From Pasteurella dagmatis (GTDB lineage: Bacteria; Pseudomonadota; Gammaproteobacteria; Enterobacterales; Pasteurellaceae): 64,000 nt of DNA. The notes under the pieces were generated by a model. That model had not been told where the DNA came from. It did not search any database and saw only the letters and a program-made list of their open reading frames with translations. A program made the translations under genes and the position numbers. Shown here piece by piece: positions 8,769-17,118 of this stretch. Within the stretch, counting starts at the first letter, position 1; each line of letters opens with the position of its first letter. Location: positions 2,084,001-2,148,000 of the forward strand of contig NZ_LT906448.1 of assembly GCF_900186835.1 (NCBI RefSeq), written 5' to 3'.

Positions 8769-9713
8769 TTAGGAATCTAATAATGTGATTTTGATTTGTT
8801 CGATCACAGGCGGAATTAGAGCAGGATCTGGCACGCCAACATTACTTTGTGAAACAGCTAAAAAAGAGACCGCACTTGCAAAGGTAAGCGTGTCTTTTTG
8901 AGGTAAATGGTGAATCAGTCCGTAAATTAAACCAGCCACCATTGAGTCACCTGCACCGACTGTGCTGACGACATTTTGACATTTTGGCGGTTGTGCTTGT
9001 ATAACAGCCTTTTCACTTAACCAAATTGCGCCCTCTTCACCCATTGAAATCACAACATTCGGAATGCCTTGCGCTTGTAATTTTTTCGCCGCATTGATAA
9101 TTTCAGGCAAGCTATTTAATTTTTGCCCCGCCCAAGCCTCTAGCTCTCGATGGTTAGGCTTCACTAACCAAGGTTTTGCACTTAGCCCTGCTCGCAATGC
9201 TTGATTGCTGCTGTCTAACACGACTTTTACACCTTGTTCACTTAATGTTTGAATCCATTGCCCAAACTGTTCTGCTGAAATGCCTCGCGGCAAACTGCCA
9301 CAGATCGCCACAATATCAAATTCTTTGCTGTACTCTAGCGAGTCTTTCACAAAGGCTTGCCAGTCGGCTTGCGTAATTTGGTAACCTTGGAAATTAAAAT
9401 CTGTCACATTGGATTCGGTTTCCGTAATCTTCACATTAATGCGTGTTGCCCCATCTATGCGGTGAAAATAATCAGGGAATTGGCGTTCTGCTAACATTTT
9501 GCTGAAGCTACTTTGATTATCCTTACCAAGAAAACCGCCCAAGCTTACATCAACATCTAAATCTTTGAGAACCTTCGCCACATTGACCCCTTTGCCAGCA
9601 GGGTGTAGGCCTAAATATTCCACTGAGTTAACTTCGCCCAATTCAATACGTGGTAAACGCCCAATTAAATCATATGCAGTGTTTAATGTAATTGTTAATA
9701 CTTTTGCCATCAT
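8769..9713 (-). CDS. fruK: 1-phosphofructokinase
   Basis: PfkB-family kinase (314 aa) that turns fructose-1-phosphate into fructose-1,6-bisphosphate. The N-terminal signature is LHPAGKGVNVAKVLKDLDVD (about residues 36-55) and the C-terminal nucleotide/catalytic motif is VSTVGAGDSMVAGL, with the catalytic aspartate in GAGD. The frame looks intact. Its usual substrate comes from the fructose PTS, but the upstream fruB is only a remnant and no fruA follows: the next gene downstream is the convergent torD. It may therefore be a leftover, or serve a fructose-1-phosphate source encoded elsewhere. Start ATGATG overlaps the fruB stop. Confidence 0.94.
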   Translation of the reverse strand: MMAKVLTITLNTAYDLIGRLPRIELGEVNSVEYLGLHPAGKGVNVAKVLKDLDVDVSLGGFLGKDNQSSFSKMLAERQFPDYFHRIDGATRINVKITETESNVTDFNFQGYQITQADWQAFVKDSLEYSKEFDIVAICGSLPRGISAEQFGQWIQTLSEQGVKVVLDSSNQALRAGLSAKPWLVKPNHRELEAWAGQKLNSLPEIINAAKKLQAQGIPNVVISMGEEGAIWLSEKAVIQAQPPKCQNVVSTVGAGDSMVAGLIYGLIHHLPQKDTLTFASAVSFLAVSQSNVGVPDPALIPPVIEQIKITLLDS

Positions 9714-10219
9714 TCTTCACCTAAGTCTGTTTGTAAATTTTGCTTATTTTTGACCGCACTTTGTGGCTGAAAGATAGGAGAGAGGTTTCCATTTAAGGCA
9801 TTGAGAATGTCGTGCATATCGCCAAAAAGTAAGGCGTTTTGTACTTCAGGTGTTAATAAGCGGGATAAGAGGGAGTTGATTTGATCGTCAATGGCAGAAA
9901 TGGTGAGTACACCAAGTACGGCTTTGCCATTGTTATGAAAGACGTTTTTTGCCCGGCTAAATGCGAGGGCGTTTTTTTGATTACCTACAAGCGCGTCAGT
10001 CAACCAAATCCCGTCAACTAAAGGCAATGCGGGCGAGGTGATGACTTCTTCAATAAAGGTTTCATCGACAGCGTGCTGTTGGGCTAAGTTGTTGGCGTTG
10101 AGTTGGGTGAGTGTGAGTAGGCTGGTGGTATCTACATTAAGAAGAATGGCTTCAGGTTTCACTGCCATATCATCTGTGATTTCAGATGAGTAAGTGTCGT
10201 TTTCAACTGACTGAAACAT
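9710..10219 (-). pseudogene. fruB: Reduced fruB: only the middle domain of the fructose PTS diphosphoryl transfer protein
   Basis: Open frame of 169 aa. From about residue 22 it follows the middle (pseudo-receiver-like) domain of FruB: LLNVDTTSLLTLTQLNANNL, then VDETFIEEVI, GIWLTDALVGNQKNALAFSR, and VLTISAIDDQINSLLSRLL. The first residues MFQ also match the FruB start. The N-terminal EIIA domain with its phospho-histidine is gone, as is the C-terminal HPr-like domain with RNEHGLHARP. Full FruB is about 375-500 aa. Translation signals are intact (AAGAGGCG before the ATG), there is no internal stop, and the stop overlaps fruK. Phosphotransfer is impossible as it stands. It could be decay in progress or a kept regulatory domain. 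An uptake signal lies at the truncated C-terminal end near 9755. Confidence 0.82.
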
Positions 10220-10272
10220 TGTCGCCTCTTGAATGTATCATCAAGCAAAATGGCTGTAACTCTTAGAAAAAT

Positions 10273-10293
10273 AAAGCTAAACCATTCAGCTTT
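10273..10293. promoter_or_regulatory. FruR/Cra-like operator upstream of fruB-fruK
   Basis: Imperfect inverted repeat; on the reverse strand it reads AAGCTGAATGGTTTAGCTTT, resembling the Cra/FruR site (GCTGAAnCGnTTCAGC) with AAAGCT/AGCTTT arms. It is centred about 64 bases before the fruB start. The regulator gene is not in this window. Confidence 0.6.
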
Positions 10294-10302
10294 GGGAAAA
10301 AT

Positions 10303-10340
10303 AAAAAACTATTGATGTAGTTATACACCAATAGTTTTTT
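10303..10340 (-). terminator. Terminator of the lipoprotein gene at 10348-10860
   Basis: Stem AAAAAACTATTG / CAATAGTTTTTT (12 bp, A/T-rich with T runs on both strands), 8 bases past the lipoprotein stop codon on the reverse strand. It separates that gene from fruB. Confidence 0.75.
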
Positions 10341-10347
10341 GATCTAA

Positions 10348-10860
10348 TTAATTTGTACAAAGTTTTAAGATTTGCTCTGAGCCTTGTACGATATAAGGGT
10401 CATTTTGCTCACGTACGCTATCTTTTTGTAAGTCTTTCATTGCATCATAAATAGCTTGTGTCAAACTTGGCGTATTTAAGTGCGACCAACAACCTGCTTT
10501 TAAGTTATTAAAGTTAGTTTGTAATGCCGATGCAAACAGCACACCGCTGTAATAAGCGTGTACGTTAGCATCGTGTCCACCTTGATATAAGTTCTTACGA
10601 ATTTGTTCAATTGGCACAAGAATACGGTTTAAATACCAGTCATTCACTCCACTTGTAAATGAGTTCACATCAAAATCATCGTTCACACGACCTTTATAGG
10701 TTTCGATAGTGGCTTCATAGGCAGTTGCATAAGATTTTTGATCGATTTGATCTTCATCGAGCTGAATAACCGCTTTATCACCTGTGAATGGGACGTAAGA
10801 AGAAAGAGAGCAAGCAGAAAGCATTGCAATCAGGGCTACCATAGAGAGTTTTTTCAACAT
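10348..10860 (-). CDS. Lipoprotein of unknown function
   Basis: 170 aa with a lipoprotein signal (MLKKLSMVALIAMLSACSLS); the lipobox LSAC puts the lipidated Cys at residue 17. The mature part is mostly helical with no domain I recognise; features are YKGRVNDDFDVNSFTSGVND and two further cysteines (near residues 124 and 168) that could form a disulfide. Residue 2 after the Cys is Ser, not Asp, which predicts outer-membrane sorting. It is a single gene between fruB and mobA with its own terminator. Confidence 0.75.
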   Translation of the reverse strand: MLKKLSMVALIAMLSACSLSSYVPFTGDKAVIQLDEDQIDQKSYATAYEATIETYKGRVNDDFDVNSFTSGVNDWYLNRILVPIEQIRKNLYQGGHDANVHAYYSGVLFASALQTNFNNLKAGCWSHLNTPSLTQAIYDAMKDLQKDSVREQNDPYIVQGSEQILKLCTN

Positions 10861-10946
10861 AGAAAGATCCTTTCAGTCAAATAAAGTTATCACAGTATTA
10901 TACTGTGAAGCGAGTTTTAAGGCGAATTTGTTTATCTTCAATCAGT

Positions 10947-11534
10947 TTATACTGTGCGATCTGATTGTTTTTGTAAATCATCTAGTGTATTAATATTTTG
11001 AAACGCCGCTTTATCTTCAGAAAAATCCACCGCTACGGCGTGCTGTTGTCGCATAAAAAATAGCATTTTGCGTTCGCCTTGCGCTAAATAACGAGCTAAT
11101 TCAGGTGCTACTTTTTTGGATACTAAACAGAAAGTTGGGTGATCACGCTCCCCATCATGTGCATAAGCAATAGAAACTTGCGAAAAATCGACCGCACTTT
11201 TGAGCTTAGCTAAGAGATTTTTTGGCAGAAAAGGGCAGTCGCAAGGCACGAACAACACAAAATCGGTACTGGCACGCTTTAAGGCTGTGAGTATGCCACT
11301 TAATGGACCTTGAAAGTCTTCAAGTTCATCATTAAAAACGGGTAAGCCACTTTCAGCATAAATGGCTTGATTACGGTTTGCGTTAATTGCAATATCTTCG
11401 ACCTGTGGCTTCAAGCGTTGATAAATGTGCATAAACAGCGGTTTTTGATTTAATAACTGCAAACCTTTATCCACTCCGCCCATTCTACGTGCTTGACCGC
11501 CCGCCAAAATAACCGCACTAATTGTCATTGTCAT
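10947..11534 (-). CDS. mobA: Molybdenum cofactor guanylyltransferase
   Basis: Transfers GMP from GTP to Mo-molybdopterin to form MGD, the cofactor form used by TorZ and related enzymes. 195 aa, normal for MobA. The nucleotidyltransferase signature AVILAGGQARRMGGVDKGL lies at about residues 7-25, and the metal-binding FVPCDCPFLP near residues 93-102. It diverges from yihD, an arrangement also seen in Escherichia coli. An uptake signal lies inside the gene near 11191. Confidence 0.95.
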   Translation of the reverse strand: MTMTISAVILAGGQARRMGGVDKGLQLLNQKPLFMHIYQRLKPQVEDIAINANRNQAIYAESGLPVFNDELEDFQGPLSGILTALKRASTDFVLFVPCDCPFLPKNLLAKLKSAVDFSQVSIAYAHDGERDHPTFCLVSKKVAPELARYLAQGERKMLFFMRQQHAVAVDFSEDKAAFQNINTLDDLQKQSDRTV

Positions 11535-11597
11535 ATTTTCTTCTTTGCCTAATTAAAGTATGATGCCAACACATTTTTCAATCATAAGGAAAAGCAG

Positions 11598-11864
11598 ATG
11601 AAATGTCATCGTTTAAACGAAGTATTGGAACTTTTACAGCCATACTGGTCTAAAGACCCAGATCTCAATTTATTACAAGTGTTACAAAAAATCGCAGATG
11701 AATCAGGCTTCGATAAGCCCGTATCTGAGTTAACAGATGAAGTGATTATTTACCACTTGAAAATGCACGGAACGGATAAACACGAACCAATTCCAGGGAT
11801 CAAGAAAGATTACGAAGATGATTTTAAAACCGCACTTTTAAAGGCGCGTGGTATTATTAAATAA
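11598..11864 (+). CDS. yihD: YihD family protein (DUF1040)
   Basis: 88-aa cytoplasmic protein of the YihD family: [20 protein letters not shown] at the start and the conserved [20 protein letters not shown] in the middle. Function is not established. It starts 9 bases before dsbA, and yihD next to dsbA with mobA divergent is conserved in enterobacteria, so it is probably co-transcribed with dsbA. An uptake signal lies in its 3' end near 11829. Confidence 0.9.
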   Translation: MKCHRLNEVLELLQPYWSKDPDLNLLQVLQKIADESGFDKPVSELTDEVIIYHLKMHGTDKHEPIPGIKKDYEDDFKTALLKARGIIK

Positions 11865-11873
11865 GGATTTTCA

Positions 11874-12491
11874 ATGAAAAAATTATTTGTTGCACTAAGT
11901 GCTATTTTTCTTACGTTTTCTGTAAATGCAGCTGATTTAACAGAAGGCAAACAATATGTGACGTTAAAGACTGCACCATCTGCTCAATCTGAAGTTGTAG
12001 AATTTTTCTCATTTTATTGCCCACATTGTTATTCTTTTGAATATCAATACAAAATTCCAGAACAAGTGAAAAACAATTTACCAAAAGATGTGAAATTTAC
12101 GCAATATCACGTTGAGTTTTTAGGTCCTCAAGGGAAAAACTTAACACGTGCTTGGGCATTTGCAATGGCAACAGGTATTGAAGATAAAGTAAAAGAAGCT
12201 CTATTTTTAGCTGCACAAAAAAATACACTTCGTTCAATGGAAGATATTCGTCAAATTTTCTTAGATAAAGGTGTGTCAGCAGAGCAATTTGATGGTGGCA
12301 TCAATAGTTTTGCAGTGACTGCGTTAGTGAGCAAACAAGTGAATGCGGCAGAACAATTCAAAGTACGTGGTGTTCCCGATTTTTATATCAATGGTCGTTT
12401 CAGAGTGAATGCTGAAGGATTAAACACCAAAAATACTGAGAGTTTTATCAAAGATTATGTAGAAACTGTAAAAGGTTTATTGCAAAAATAG
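11874..12491 (+). CDS. dsbA: Periplasmic thiol:disulfide interchange protein DsbA
   Basis: Oxidase that introduces disulfides into exported proteins. 205 aa with a signal peptide (cleaved after VNA-A near residue 19). The active site is Cys49-Pro-His-Cys52 in FFSFYCPHCYSF, the DsbA CPHC type, and the cis-proline loop is VRGVPDFYING. It follows yihD by 9 bases. In Haemophilus this protein (Por) is needed for competence because it folds uptake components, which fits the dense uptake signals here. Confidence 0.96.
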   Translation: MKKLFVALSAIFLTFSVNAADLTEGKQYVTLKTAPSAQSEVVEFFSFYCPHCYSFEYQYKIPEQVKNNLPKDVKFTQYHVEFLGPQGKNLTRAWAFAMATGIEDKVKEALFLAAQKNTLRSMEDIRQIFLDKGVSAEQFDGGINSFAVTALVSKQVNAAEQFKVRGVPDFYINGRFRVNAEGLNTKNTESFIKDYVETVKGLLQK

Positions 12492-12551
12492 TAAAAAATT
12501 GGTTTAATGCGTGCCGATTTTTTAAAATGAAGATGACTCGCAGAGGATATT

Positions 12552-12881
12552 ATGGCTGAAAGTTTTAGTGTTACGCGTCGTTTTTTTGACGATAAAAATT
12601 ACCCAAGAGGGTTCTCACGTCACGGTGATTACACAATAAAGGAATCACAAGCGCTTGAGCAATATGGCCAAGCATTTAAAGCGTTAGAATCAGGTGAACG
12701 TGAACCTGTGACGCAAGAAGAAAAAGATTTTGTGGCGTGTTGCCGTGGCGAGCGTAAAGCTGAAACTTTCTTAGAAAAAACTTGGTTAAAATATCGTTCT
12801 CGCATTTCAACAACCAAACGTGTTTATACATTATCAGGCGTAGTTGGTGTTGATAACTTAGATGATTTCTCAGCGGAATGA
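12552..12881 (+). CDS. maoP: MaoP, Ori-macrodomain protein (DUF413)
   Basis: 109-aa protein very like Escherichia coli YifE/Mao[21 protein letters not shown], then [31 protein letters not shown] and YTLSG. MaoP with its DNA site maoS organises the Ori region of the chromosome. No maoS-like sequence can be defined here by eye. It is a single gene between dsbA and trmA with its own terminator. The presence of the protein suggests that this region may lie in the origin-proximal part of the chromosome, but that is only a hint. Confidence 0.88.
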   Translation: MAESFSVTRRFFDDKNYPRGFSRHGDYTIKESQALEQYGQAFKALESGEREPVTQEEKDFVACCRGERKAETFLEKTWLKYRSRISTTKRVYTLSGVVGVDNLDDFSAE

Positions 12882-12900
12882 TCATCTAGAATACAGAGAA

Positions 12901-12924
12901 AAAGGCTTAGGCAACTAAGCCTTT
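12901..12924 (+). terminator. Terminator of maoP
   Basis: Perfect stem AAAGGCTTAG / CTAAGCCTTT with a gcaa tetraloop and a T-rich tail, 19 bases after the maoP stop. Confidence 0.85.
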
Positions 12925-13017
12925 TATTTATTAGAGCCAATAAAACTGAAGACTCAAAAGAAGGTTTTAAGGCTTCCAATCACTTTAGAGATCACAATTC
13001 ACCAACATACAAAGATT

Positions 13018-14115
13018 ATGCAATCCAAATTACCTATCGAACAATACGACAGCTTACTGGCGGAAAAACAGCAAAAATTGACCGCACTTTTAGCACCTTT
13101 TAACCCACCTAGCATTGAAGTGTTTTCATCACCAGTGCAGAATTATCGTATGCGTGCAGAGTTTCGTATTTGGCATAATCAAGGTGATTTCTATCACATT
13201 ATGTTTGATCAACAAACTCGCCAACGCTATCGTGTGGATACCTTCCCGATTGCGAGCGAATTAATTAATCAAATGATGACCGCACTTTTACCGTTGTTAA
13301 AAACAGAGCGTGCGTTGCATCATAAGTTATTCCAGATTGATTATTTAAGCACCTTAAGTAATAAAATTATTGTGAGCTTGTTGTATCACAAAACCCTTGA
13401 TGAGCAATGGGAAGAAGCAGCAAAACAGTTAAAACTTGCGTTAGAGCAGCAAGGGTTTGATGTGCAAATTATTGGTCGTGCGAGCAAACAAAAAATCTGC
13501 TTAGATAATGAGTTTGTTGATGAAGTATTAACGGTTCACAGCAAGCCTTATGTGTATCGCCAAGTGGAAAACAGTTTCACGCAACCTAATGCAATGGTAA
13601 ACCAAAAAATGCTTGAATGGGCGATTGATTGCACCAAAGGCAGTCAAGGTGATTTGTTAGAACTTTATTGTGGTAACGGAAATTTCTCTATTGCGTTGGC
13701 ACAAAACTTCCGCAAAGTGTTGGCTACAGAAATTGCGAAACCGTCAGTGGCAGCTGCGCAGTTTAATATTGCAGAAAATGGCGTGGATAACTTACAAATT
13801 ATTCGTATGTCAGCGGAAGAATTTACACAAGCGATCAATGGCGTACGTGAATTTAACCGTTTGAAAGGCATTGATTTAAAGGCTTACGAATGTAACACCA
13901 TTTTTGTTGATCCTCCACGTGCGGGCTTAGATGAAGAAACGGTGAAATTAGTGCAAGGTTACGATCGTATTCTATACATCTCTTGTAACCCACATACGCT
14001 GTGCGATAACTTACAAACCCTATCTCAAACGCATTATATTGAAAAAGCTGCTCTGTTTGATCAGTTCCCTTATACAGATCATATGGAAACTGGTGTTTGG
14101 TTAATTCGGAAATAA
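13018..14115 (+). CDS. trmA: tRNA (uracil-5-)-methyltransferase TrmA
   Basis: Makes m5U54 (ribothymidine) in the T-loop of tRNAs using SAM. 365 aa, the usual TrmA length. The SAM-binding motif is [17 protein letters not shown] (about residues 213-229), followed by [10 protein letters not shown] near residue 298 and the nucleophile Cys323 in YISCNPHTL. Early [12 protein letters not shown]-like sequence ([13 protein letters not shown]) is typical of TrmA as opposed to RlmC/RlmD, and no iron-sulfur cysteine cluster is present. Two uptake signals lie in the 5' third. rsmJ follows 3 bases after the stop. Confidence 0.95.
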   Translation: MQSKLPIEQYDSLLAEKQQKLTALLAPFNPPSIEVFSSPVQNYRMRAEFRIWHNQGDFYHIMFDQQTRQRYRVDTFPIASELINQMMTALLPLLKTERALHHKLFQIDYLSTLSNKIIVSLLYHKTLDEQWEEAAKQLKLALEQQGFDVQIIGRASKQKICLDNEFVDEVLTVHSKPYVYRQVENSFTQPNAMVNQKMLEWAIDCTKGSQGDLLELYCGNGNFSIALAQNFRKVLATEIAKPSVAAAQFNIAENGVDNLQIIRMSAEEFTQAINGVREFNRLKGIDLKAYECNTIFVDPPRAGLDEETVKLVQGYDRILYISCNPHTLCDNLQTLSQTHYIEKAALFDQFPYTDHMETGVWLIRK

Positions 14116-14118
14116 GCG

Positions 14119-14883
14119 ATGAAAATTCAACTGCTCTGCGAAACAGAAAATTCTGAAAATTTTACCGCACTTTGTGAAGTAGCTGGTTTGTTGCACGATC
14201 CAGAAAGTTATTTAGCGTTAGTGCAAACTTACAACGGACAAGAGCAAACTCGATTAGAATTACGCAAATTAGATGAGCCGAAATTAGGTGCAGTTTTTGT
14301 GGATTTTGTTCGTGGTACAATGATGCATCGTCGTAAATTTGGAGGAGGACGTGGAGAAGCAGTAGCCAAAGCAGTGGGAATTAAAAATGACATTTTACCG
14401 ACCATCATTGATGCTACTGCAGGTTTAGGTCGAGATGCTTTTGTGCTAGCTTCAATAGGGTGTGAAGTGCGCTTAGTTGAGCGTCATCCAGTTGTGAGAT
14501 TATTATTACAAGACGGTTTACAACGTGCGTATGCGGACAGTGAAATTGGCGCCATGATGAAACAAAATATGCGACTTCTACCTGTCGATCACATAGGACA
14601 ACTTAACCCAGAAACTGATTTTGCTGATGTGGTGTATTTAGATCCAATGTATCCACATAAACAAAAAAGTGCTTTAGTTAAGAAAGAAATGCGTGTGTTT
14701 CAGCATTTAGTCGGTGCAGATTTAGATGCTGATACTTTGCTTGAACCTGCTTTATCGTTGGCAAAAAAACGTGTAGTAGTGAAGCGGCCTGACTATGCAG
14801 AATTTCTTGCACAAAAAGTACCGCACTTTAGCAGAGATACTAAAAACCACCGTTTTGATATTTATGTGAATCACATAAAATAA
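14119..14883 (+). CDS. rsmJ: 16S rRNA (guanine1516-N2)-methyltransferase RsmJ
   Basis: Methylates G1516 of 16S rRNA. 254 aa with the SAM-binding [20 protein letters not shown] (about residues 94-113) and the catalytic [18 protein letters not shown] near residue 175, both diagnostic of RsmJ. The start is 3 bases after trmA, so the two RNA methyltransferases are probably translated from one message. Uptake signals lie near both ends (14164 and 14819). Confidence 0.94.
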   Translation: MKIQLLCETENSENFTALCEVAGLLHDPESYLALVQTYNGQEQTRLELRKLDEPKLGAVFVDFVRGTMMHRRKFGGGRGEAVAKAVGIKNDILPTIIDATAGLGRDAFVLASIGCEVRLVERHPVVRLLLQDGLQRAYADSEIGAMMKQNMRLLPVDHIGQLNPETDFADVVYLDPMYPHKQKSALVKKEMRVFQHLVGADLDADTLLEPALSLAKKRVVVKRPDYAEFLAQKVPHFSRDTKNHRFDIYVNHIK

Positions 14884-14921
14884 TGAATTTTTATTAGTAT
14901 AATTGGCTTTTAATAGATATA

Positions 14922-14952
14922 AAAAAACCGCACCATCCTAGTGCGGTTTTTT
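14922..14952. terminator. Bidirectional terminator with uptake-signal-like stem
   Basis: Stem AAAAAACCGCAC / GTGCGGTTTTTT with a 7-base loop, between the convergent rsmJ and lipoprotein genes. The stem holds AGTGCGGT, 8 of the 9 bases of the uptake core, an arrangement common in Pasteurellaceae terminators. Confidence 0.85.
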
Positions 14953-14962
14953 ATTTTTTTAA

Positions 14963-15502
14963 TTAGTTTTGAGTTGTCATATCACCGTATTTAGTTGCCA
15001 ATTCATTATTTAGTTGAGTAAACTCATCAGCAACTTTGATCAAAATTTCTTTTTTCGTTACTAATGATTGAACTCCTTGTGGTGATGGATTTTGTTGCAG
15101 CTTCACATTATCAATCATTAATTCAGAAGATTTCAGTAATAAATCTTTTGCTTGAACTTTCAATTTGATAATTTCAGAACTATAAATTGGTAATGAATCC
15201 AACTCTTTCGCAATATCATTAATTTGAGTTGAAAATTTAAGTAATACAGGTTCAAGTGCTTTTAAATCACCGGCTTGTACTGCACGAGTAATTTCTTCGT
15301 TTAATGCCGCTACTTTAGCATTTTGAGAGATTTGAAACTCTGTAAATTTCTGAAAATCTGCTTTTGGATCTACTTGGATATGCACAGGCGCAGATGGCGC
15401 TGGCTTACTCTGCATTGTTAAACTTTCGATGTCAAACTTATCACAAGCAAATAAAAATACCGAGCAAAATGCAACGGCTGTCATTTTAGTTAATGTATTC
15501 AT
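14963..15502 (-). CDS. Lipoprotein of unknown function, helical
   Basis: 179 aa with a lipoprotein signal (MNTLTKMTAVAFCSVFLFAC) and lipidated Cys20; Asp follows at +2, which in enterobacteria would favour inner-membrane retention. The mature part is rich in Lys, Gln and Leu and probably forms long amphipathic helices (ISQNAKVAALNEEITRAVQ, then IIKLKVQAKDLLLKSSELM). No known domain is recognised. It is a single gene between rsmJ and glmU, sharing the terminator at 14922. Confidence 0.75.
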   Translation of the reverse strand: MNTLTKMTAVAFCSVFLFACDKFDIESLTMQSKPAPSAPVHIQVDPKADFQKFTEFQISQNAKVAALNEEITRAVQAGDLKALEPVLLKFSTQINDIAKELDSLPIYSSEIIKLKVQAKDLLLKSSELMIDNVKLQQNPSPQGVQSLVTKKEILIKVADEFTQLNNELATKYGDMTTQN

Positions 15503-15682
15503 AGTCTGTTCCTTGCTAAATTTTTAAATAACGCGCTAGATAATATAATACCTATATAATATTACACCTCTTTTGCTTTGGGCGCAATTTTACACTGTTT
15601 TAATTATCATTGGCTTATTTTTATGATGAACTTGGATTATAATTTTAGTTGAATTTTATTGATAACCTGAATAGGGCATTTT

Positions 15683-17059
15683 ATGGAAGCAAAAACATTA
15701 AGCATTGTTATTTTAGCCGCGGGTAAAGGAACACGTATGTATTCTGATTTACCGAAGGTATTGCATAAAATTGCAGGCAAGCCAATGGTTAAGCACGTGA
15801 TTGATACAGTGAAATCCATTAACGCAAAAAATATTCATTTAGTGTATGGTCATGGCGGTGAAATGATGCAGGCTCGCTTACAAGATGAGCCTGTCAATTG
15901 GATTTTACAAGCAGAGCAACTTGGTACTGGTCACGCAATGCAGCAAGCAGCCCCGTTTTTTGCTGATGATGAAAATATTTTGATGCTATATGGTGATGGT
16001 CCATTAATTACTGCAGAAACTTTGCAAAAGCTCATTGCAGCAAAACCTGAAAATGGTATTGCATTATTAACAGTTTACTTGGATGATCCAACGGGCTATG
16101 GTCGTATTCTGCGTGCAAATGGCAACGTTGTGGGGATTGTTGAGCAAAAAGATGCGAACCCTGAACAACTTAAAATCCAAGAGATTAATACTGGCCTATT
16201 AGTTGCAGACGGAAAGAGCTTTAAAAGGTGGTTATCGCAATTAACCAACAATAACGCACAAGGTGAATATTACATTACTGATGTGATTGCATTAGCAAAT
16301 CAAGATGGCTGTCAGGTTGTGGCTGTTCATCCAAGCGATGTAATGGAAGTTGAAGGCGTGAATAACCGCCAACAACTGGCTCGTTTAGAGCGTTATTATC
16401 AACGTAAACAAGCTGATAAATTATTGTTAGCAGGTGTGGCTTTAGTGGATCCTGAACGTTTTGATTTACGTGGTGAGCTAACACACGGAAAAGATGTAGA
16501 AATTGATGTGAACGTTATTATCGAAGGTAAAGTCCATTTAGGTAATCGTGTTCGTATTGGTGCTGGTTGTGTTCTGAAAAATTGTGAAATCGCTGATGAT
16601 GTAGAAATTAAACCTTATTCAGTGTTAGAAAATGCAGTTGTGGGTAAAGCATCAATGATAGGTCCTTTCTCTCGTTTACGTCCAGGGACTGAATTAGCTG
16701 AAAGCACACATATTGGTAACTTTGTTGAAATTAAAAATGCGAAAGTAGGTAATGGCTCTAAAGTCAATCATTTAAGCTATGTAGGCGATGCTGAAGTAGG
16801 TGAAAAATGTAATATTGGTGCCGGAGTGATTACTTGTAACTATGATGGTGCAAATAAGTTTAAAACGGTGATTGGCAATAATGTTTTTGTCGGGTCAGAT
16901 GCACAGCTTGTTGCACCAGTGACTATTGAAGATGGTGCAACTATTGGTGCGGGTACAACTGTGACAAGAAATGTGTCTTACGATGAATTAGTGATTTCAC
17001 GCATACCACAACGCCATATTCAGAACTGGCAACGCCCTGTGAAAAAAACATCAAAATAG
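15683..17059 (+). CDS. glmU: Bifunctional GlmU: glucosamine-1-phosphate acetyltransferase / GlcNAc-1-P uridyltransferase
   Basis: Makes UDP-GlcNAc for peptidoglycan and lipid A. 458 aa, full length. N-terminal uridyltransferase: [20 protein letters not shown] (about residues 9-28), and YGDGPLIT for the metal-binding part. C-terminal left-handed beta-helix acetyltransferase: hexapeptide repeats from about residue 250, [12 protein letters not shown], and [19 protein letters not shown] with the catalytic histidine in NHLSY. It is a single gene with its own terminator. Confidence 0.97.
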   Translation: MEAKTLSIVILAAGKGTRMYSDLPKVLHKIAGKPMVKHVIDTVKSINAKNIHLVYGHGGEMMQARLQDEPVNWILQAEQLGTGHAMQQAAPFFADDENILMLYGDGPLITAETLQKLIAAKPENGIALLTVYLDDPTGYGRILRANGNVVGIVEQKDANPEQLKIQEINTGLLVADGKSFKRWLSQLTNNNAQGEYYITDVIALANQDGCQVVAVHPSDVMEVEGVNNRQQLARLERYYQRKQADKLLLAGVALVDPERFDLRGELTHGKDVEIDVNVIIEGKVHLGNRVRIGAGCVLKNCEIADDVEIKPYSVLENAVVGKASMIGPFSRLRPGTELAESTHIGNFVEIKNAKVGNGSKVNHLSYVGDAEVGEKCNIGAGVITCNYDGANKFKTVIGNNVFVGSDAQLVAPVTIEDGATIGAGTTVTRNVSYDELVISRIPQRHIQNWQRPVKKTSK

Positions 17060-17075
17060 AGCGTGCTTTTCAACC

Positions 17076-17099
17076 AAACGCCCGAGGTTTCGGGCGTTT
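17076..17099 (+). terminator. Terminator of glmU
   Basis: Stem AAACGCCCGA / TCGGGCGTTT with a ggtt loop, followed by a T run; 17 bases after glmU and also facing the ppx stop on the other strand. Confidence 0.88.
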
Positions 17100-17118
17100 T
17101 TGTATGTCATTTTGTATT

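Noticed and set aside
14922-14952. Hairpin counted as an inverted pair of full uptake signals
   Set aside because: Each arm holds only 8 of the 9 core bases (AGTGCGGT), so it is listed as a terminator with an uptake-like stem.
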